DNA from: Candidatus Sericytochromatia bacterium
Lineage (GTDB): Bacteria > Cyanobacteriota > Sericytochromatia > JACMPN01
Reading direction: 5' to 3'
NCBI GenBank assembly: GCA_014377495.1
Contig: JACMPN010000375.1
Coordinates: 1-8,330, forward strand
Length of the DNA: 8,330 nt
Every line of letters begins with the position of its first letter. Within the stretch, counting starts at the first letter, position 1. The position numbers and the translations under genes are program-made. Positions 5,309 through 8,330 of the stretch are shown in pieces. The notes under the pieces were generated by a model, which was given only the letters and a program-made list of their open reading frames with translations, was not told where the DNA came from and did not search any database.

Positions 5309-5965
5309 ATGTTCGTCAAGCTCTTCGTCACCACCTCCTCCGACCCAGCCCGGTTTACCCAGGGCCAGTTGGCATGGCGGCAACTGGCCGGTCTGCCCGG
5401 ATTCCTCGGTCAGCTCGGCGGGTGGGGCATCGCCAACCCCCGCGAGGCCGTGATCCTCAGCCTGTGGCAGGACGAGGCCGCTTACGACCGCTTCATGGCC
5501 GCAGACCATGACCGGATCTATGCGGTCGCCGGCCAGACGGCTGTGCGGGATACCTCCCAGATGACCTGTTTCCTGCAGGACCGCGCCATCGCCGGCCGGC
5601 AGGCCGATCTGGGTGACCTCGTCCCCTGGCTGGCCCGGGACGAACGCCCGGTGGCACCGTTCATGCGGCTGGTGGAGTGCGTCGTCCATCCGGGTGCCCG
5701 TGAGGCATTTCGCCACATGCAGGCAACGTTGTGGAATCCCGCTCTGACCGCCAACGGGGTCCTCGCCGGGGTCTTCGGGGTCGGCACTGAGGATCCCCAC
5801 CGGTTCCTGACGGCGACGGTCTGGGCCTCGGCCGCCGACCATGACGCCTATAACCGCAACGTCATCCCCGCCCTCATGCGCCAGACCGACGTGATCGGAG
5901 CCTGTCGGGCGATCACGGGCCGGGTCGTACACGCCGACCCCGACTGGACCGTCTGTCCCGCTTAG
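5309..5965 (+). CDS. DUF4937 domain-containing protein (YdbC-like)
   Basis: The 218-residue protein opens with a short domain closely resembling the DUF4937/YdbC family: PGFLGQLGGWG (residues 30-40), REAVILSLWQDEAAYDRFM (about 45-63) and HDRIY. This family belongs to the ferredoxin-like dimeric alpha/beta barrel folds related to ABM monooxygenases, but no activity is established. The second half (VAPFMRLVECVVHPGAREAF..., then a W/Y-containing stretch before ALMRQ) looks like another barrel repeat, making a tandem-domain protein. Start ATG at 5309 has only a weak upstream GGGA. No signal peptide or membrane segment. It lies 184 bp before an Old Yellow Enzyme gene on the same strand; a redox or small-molecule detoxification link is possible but inferred. 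Confidence 0.75.
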   Translation: MFVKLFVTTSSDPARFTQGQLAWRQLAGLPGFLGQLGGWGIANPREAVILSLWQDEAAYDRFMAADHDRIYAVAGQTAVRDTSQMTCFLQDRAIAGRQADLGDLVPWLARDERPVAPFMRLVECVVHPGAREAFRHMQATLWNPALTANGVLAGVFGVGTEDPHRFLTATVWASAADHDAYNRNVIPALMRQTDVIGACRAITGRVVHADPDWTVCPA

Positions 5966-6071
5966 CAGACGTTGGTGAACGCCTCCGAATTCGGCGTCAC
6001 CGCAGGCCAGGGCGGCGAGGTGCTGGCGACCGATTCGGCGTATTCGGTTCCGATCGGCGCCATAAGTCGTG

Positions 6072-6101
6072 TCGAACTGCCCTTCCAGACGGCGTTACAC
6101 T
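6072..6101 (+). promoter_or_regulatory. Weak candidate promoter for the Old Yellow Enzyme gene
   Basis: TACACT at 6096-6101 resembles a -10 box; the best -35 at 18-bp spacing is TCGAAC (6072-6077), a poor match. The position, about 45 bp before the start codon, is reasonable. This is only a guess from consensus. Confidence 0.2.
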
Positions 6102-6136
6102 GTCTGCGGTGTGAGCCGGGCATCGACCGCACCGAC

Positions 6137-6142
6137 GGAAGG
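6137..6142 (+). promoter_or_regulatory. Ribosome binding site deciding the oxidoreductase start
   Basis: GGAAGG seven bases before ATG 6150. The frame extends upstream to a GTG at 6069, but the 27 extra residues are not family-like, so 6150 is the start. Confidence 0.7.
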
Positions 6143-6149
6143 CCCACGC

Positions 6150-7250
6150 ATGAGTCCCGATTCGCTGTTTCGCCCCTTTACACTCAAGTCCCTGACCCTG
6201 AAAAACCGCTGCGTGATGGCCCCGATGACGCGGTCCTTTGGGACGGACGGTGTGTTGCCGGCGGCATCGGTGGACTATTACCGCAAACGGGCCATCGGCG
6301 AGGTCGGCCTGATCGTCTCCGAAGGCACGGTCGTCGGCCGGCCGGCAGCCTCGGCCTATCCCGGGGTCCCCCACTTCCACGGCGACGCCGCCCTGGCCCA
6401 ATGGCAGGCCGTCGTGGCAGCCGTGCATGGTGCCGGGGGCAAAATGGCGCCGCAGCTGTGGCACATGGGGGTGGTGAAGGCCCATGAATCGGGGTGGCTG
6501 CCGCCGGGTCCGCTGGAAGGGCCCTCCGGACTGCTCGTCTCGGGCCAACCGGCGGGCGGCACGATGACGACACAGGACATCGAGGCCACGATCGCCGCCT
6601 TTGCCACTGCCGCCGCCGATGCCAAGCGCCTGGGCTTCGATTGCCTGGAGCTGCATGGCGCCCACGGCTACCTCATCGACCAGTTCCTTTGGGACAAGAC
6701 GAACGAGCGCCACGACCGCTATGGCGGCAACAGTCTCGCAGCGCGGACCCGCTTCGGTATCGAGATCGTCAAGGCCGTGCGTCAGGCCGTTGGCGAGGAT
6801 TTCGTCATCATCCAGCGGCTGTCCCAATGGAAACTGTCCGACTATGACGCCAAGCTGGCGAAGACACCCGCCGAGCTGGCAGCCTGGCTGACGCCCTTCG
6901 CCGAGGCCGGCGTCGACATTTTCCATTGCTCGCAGCGCCGGTTTTGGGAGCCGGAGTTTGCCGGATCGGACCTGAACCTCGCCGGCTGGGCCAAGAAGGT
7001 CACGGGCAGGCCGACGATCACGGTCGGTTCGGTCGGCCTGTCGGGCGAATTCACGGCGGCCTTCCGGGGTGAATCCTCGGTGCCGCACGCACTCGACGAG
7101 CTGATCCGGCGCCATGAGCGCGGCGACTTCGACCTCGTCGCCGTCGGGCGGGCGCTCTTGGCCGATCCCGACTGGGTCGCCAAGATCCATGGCGGGCGGA
7201 CGGACGAATTGCAAGGCTTTACGAGAGACGTGCTGCAGACGTTGAGCTGA
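6150..7250 (+). CDS. NADH:flavin oxidoreductase, Old Yellow Enzyme family
   Basis: This 366-residue cytoplasmic FMN enzyme of TIM-barrel fold reduces activated C=C bonds (enones, nitroesters and similar) with NAD(P)H; the real substrate cannot be read from sequence. Motifs: LFRPFTLKSLTLKNRCVMAP at the N-terminus, MAPMTRS with T27 at the flavin position of classical rather than Cys-type (YqjM) enzymes, QLWHMG (102-107), and ELHGAHGYLIDQFL with H169, H172 and proton-donor Y174. DRYGGN (189-194) follows, then the FMN phosphate region VGSVGL and VAVGRALLADPDWV. The RLSQWKLSDYDAKLAKTPAE and HCSQRRFWEPEF stretches mark a distinct bacterial subgroup. Length is normal and the frame intact. It converges on the phosphodiesterase gene with 43 bp between stops. 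Confidence 0.93.
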   Translation: MSPDSLFRPFTLKSLTLKNRCVMAPMTRSFGTDGVLPAASVDYYRKRAIGEVGLIVSEGTVVGRPAASAYPGVPHFHGDAALAQWQAVVAAVHGAGGKMAPQLWHMGVVKAHESGWLPPGPLEGPSGLLVSGQPAGGTMTTQDIEATIAAFATAAADAKRLGFDCLELHGAHGYLIDQFLWDKTNERHDRYGGNSLAARTRFGIEIVKAVRQAVGEDFVIIQRLSQWKLSDYDAKLAKTPAELAAWLTPFAEAGVDIFHCSQRRFWEPEFAGSDLNLAGWAKKVTGRPTITVGSVGLSGEFTAAFRGESSVPHALDELIRRHERGDFDLVAVGRALLADPDWVAKIHGGRTDELQGFTRDVLQTLS

Positions 7251-7293
7251 CGAGGCACGGGCTGTCCCAAGCCGGATCAACGCCCCTCTTCCG

Positions 7294-8307
7294 CTACAAC
7301 GCCAGCCGCCGCCCCTGTTCGGGCAGGACAAAGTGCACGCCCAGGTCGTTGCGGGACTGCAGCTGCTGCATGATCCGCGCCGATGCCGCCATCCCGGCTT
7401 TCATCGAAGGTTTGACATGGGTGACGACGACCGTCAGTCCCTGTAGGGCCGTGGCGGGTTTGGCTGGATCGACGGCGGCCGCCAAGACGTGCATTTCGGC
7501 CATCAGCCAGGCCGGTGTCAGATGGCCGAAAAGGCGCGTGTCCGGTGTCCCGTCGGGATAGGACGCCTCGATGAAAATCGCCTTCAGGGCACCGGTTCTG
7601 ACCAACGGGGCGATCCGCCGCCAGAGCTGCTGCAGCCGGTCGGATTTTTCGACGGCGTCCGGGCCCGTATCACCGCAATACAGCACATGGGCGCCGTTTG
7701 CCGAGACGAGAAACGCCGTCGACGGGTAGCCGTCGGCATGGCTGAGTGCAAACGGCTCGACCGTCATGCCAGTGCCGGCGACGGGCACGGCCACAGCCGG
7801 CACCAGGCGCACATAGCGGTATTTCCCGAGCAGGACGCCGGAGCCTTCCGAACCGAAGGCCGGCCAGATCTGCCAGTTGAACAGGTGGTCCCGGATCCGG
7901 TCGATCGTGGGACCGGTCCCGAGGATGTCTTTTTTGGCATCGTCCGGCGCATTGATGACCAGCCCGGCCAGATGATCCAGATGCGGGTGCGAGATCAGGT
8001 AGGCCTTGATGTGCCGCTGTAACATGGCCGCCGCCGGAATGAGATCGCCGTCCGCCGGGGTGACGATGCCATCCAGGGAGCCGAGCTGGGCCGCTTTGCG
8101 CAGGCCGGCCATCAGGGTCCCGGCATCCAGGGCCAGAAAGTCGCCGGAGCCTTTGGGCGCCAGCAGGTAGGACGACAGATCGTCCTCGTACAGGCCGCCG
8201 CTCGTCCCCAGCGGAATGGCGAGAAATGCCGGCTCCGCCAGGGCCGCCAGGGGCGTCAGGCAGGCTGAGACAGTGAGGGTGACTGTGATCCAGCGACGTA
8301 GGGACAT
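7294..8307 (-). CDS. Class II 3',5'-cyclic-nucleotide phosphodiesterase, exported
   Basis: This 337-residue metallo-beta-lactamase-fold enzyme of the PDE class II family (yeast PDE1, Vibrio CpdP) hydrolyses cAMP and/or cGMP to the 5' monophosphate. Metal-binding motif HPHLDHLAGLV is at 107-117; further family ligands are H190 (ALSHADGYPS), D213 (YCGDTG), H262 (FGHLTP) and H297 (VTHVKPS). The N-terminus has RR, a hydrophobic stretch and ALA before E25, consistent with signal peptidase I cleavage. VSAC at 13-16 also fits a lipobox, so a lipoprotein is an alternative. Either way it should act in the periplasm or envelope, perhaps scavenging extracellular cyclic nucleotides. ATG 8307 is supported by AGAGGA eight bases upstream. 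No neighbour suggests a shared pathway. Confidence 0.92.
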   Translation of the reverse strand: MSLRRWITVTLTVSACLTPLAALAEPAFLAIPLGTSGGLYEDDLSSYLLAPKGSGDFLALDAGTLMAGLRKAAQLGSLDGIVTPADGDLIPAAAMLQRHIKAYLISHPHLDHLAGLVINAPDDAKKDILGTGPTIDRIRDHLFNWQIWPAFGSEGSGVLLGKYRYVRLVPAVAVPVAGTGMTVEPFALSHADGYPSTAFLVSANGAHVLYCGDTGPDAVEKSDRLQQLWRRIAPLVRTGALKAIFIEASYPDGTPDTRLFGHLTPAWLMAEMHVLAAAVDPAKPATALQGLTVVVTHVKPSMKAGMAASARIMQQLQSRNDLGVHFVLPEQGRRLAL

Positions 8308-8315
8308 GGCAAAAT

Positions 8316-8321
8316 TCCTCT
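8316..8321 (-). promoter_or_regulatory. Ribosome binding site of the phosphodiesterase gene
   Basis: AGAGGA on the minus strand, eight bases before ATG 8307; it fixes the start that gives the complete signal peptide. Confidence 0.7.
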
Positions 8322-8330
8322 CACCCCTCA

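Noticed and set aside
5036..5932. Minus-strand frame of 298 codons
   Set aside because: It lies opposite the DUF4937 gene and the truncated gene tail; its composition (G, P, R, H rich) is that of antisense GC-rich DNA.
5962..6147. Minus-strand 61-codon frame between the DUF4937 and oxidoreductase genes
   Set aside because: No motif, no ribosome site, and it covers the likely promoter region of the oxidoreductase.
5997..7331. Minus-strand frame of 444 codons
   Set aside because: It is the full antisense of the Old Yellow Enzyme gene, which carries all the family motifs; this is an artefact of high GC content.

Overview
This GC-rich window comes from a bacterium that looks proteobacterial. 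That reading rests on IS66 and IS21 family elements, an Old Yellow Enzyme of bacterial type, and a class II cyclic-nucleotide phosphodiesterase with an export signal. Sequence alone does not allow a genus call. The left ~5 kb is an accessory region built of nested and decayed mobile elements; the right ~3 kb is ordinary chromosomal-type coding sequence.

Left block (1-1200, minus strand): the promoter-proximal part of an IS66 element, tnpA-tnpB-tnpC, with tnpC running off the window edge. It abuts, start codon to start codon, a plus-strand single-domain response regulator (1140/1215-1589) whose own 5' end may have been lost to the insertion. Next come a 37-codon membrane-helix remnant (1643-1756, minus) and a lower-GC, TTG-started gene of unknown function (1757-2446, minus). 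About 400 bp follow without a convincing gene, holding a perfect 20-bp palindrome at 2690-2709.

IS21 block (about 2878-5012): the 3' end of one IS21-type element (istB C-terminus, minus) is cut at about 3077 by a second IS21-type element (3078-5012, plus). The second element has paired TGGCCCCA repeats at both ends and a dead istA. That istA is interrupted by a 265-bp non-autonomous element (3436-3700) with perfect 21-bp terminal inverted repeats resembling the Tn5/IS50 outside end (15 of the first 19 positions by eye). It also carries a one-base frameshift near 3915, and the element has no istB. Immediately right of the element lies an open frame (5013-5156) that looks like the tail of an unidentified gene.

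Right block (5309-8307): a DUF4937/YdbC-like protein, an FMN-dependent Old Yellow Enzyme family oxidoreductase, and, convergent with it, an exported metallo-beta-lactamase-fold class II 3',5'-cyclic-nucleotide phosphodiesterase. The first two are co-directional and may be functionally linked; the third is independent. No tRNA, rRNA or CRISPR array was seen. The most noteworthy item is the IS50-like miniature element; no convincing new multi-gene system is visible.
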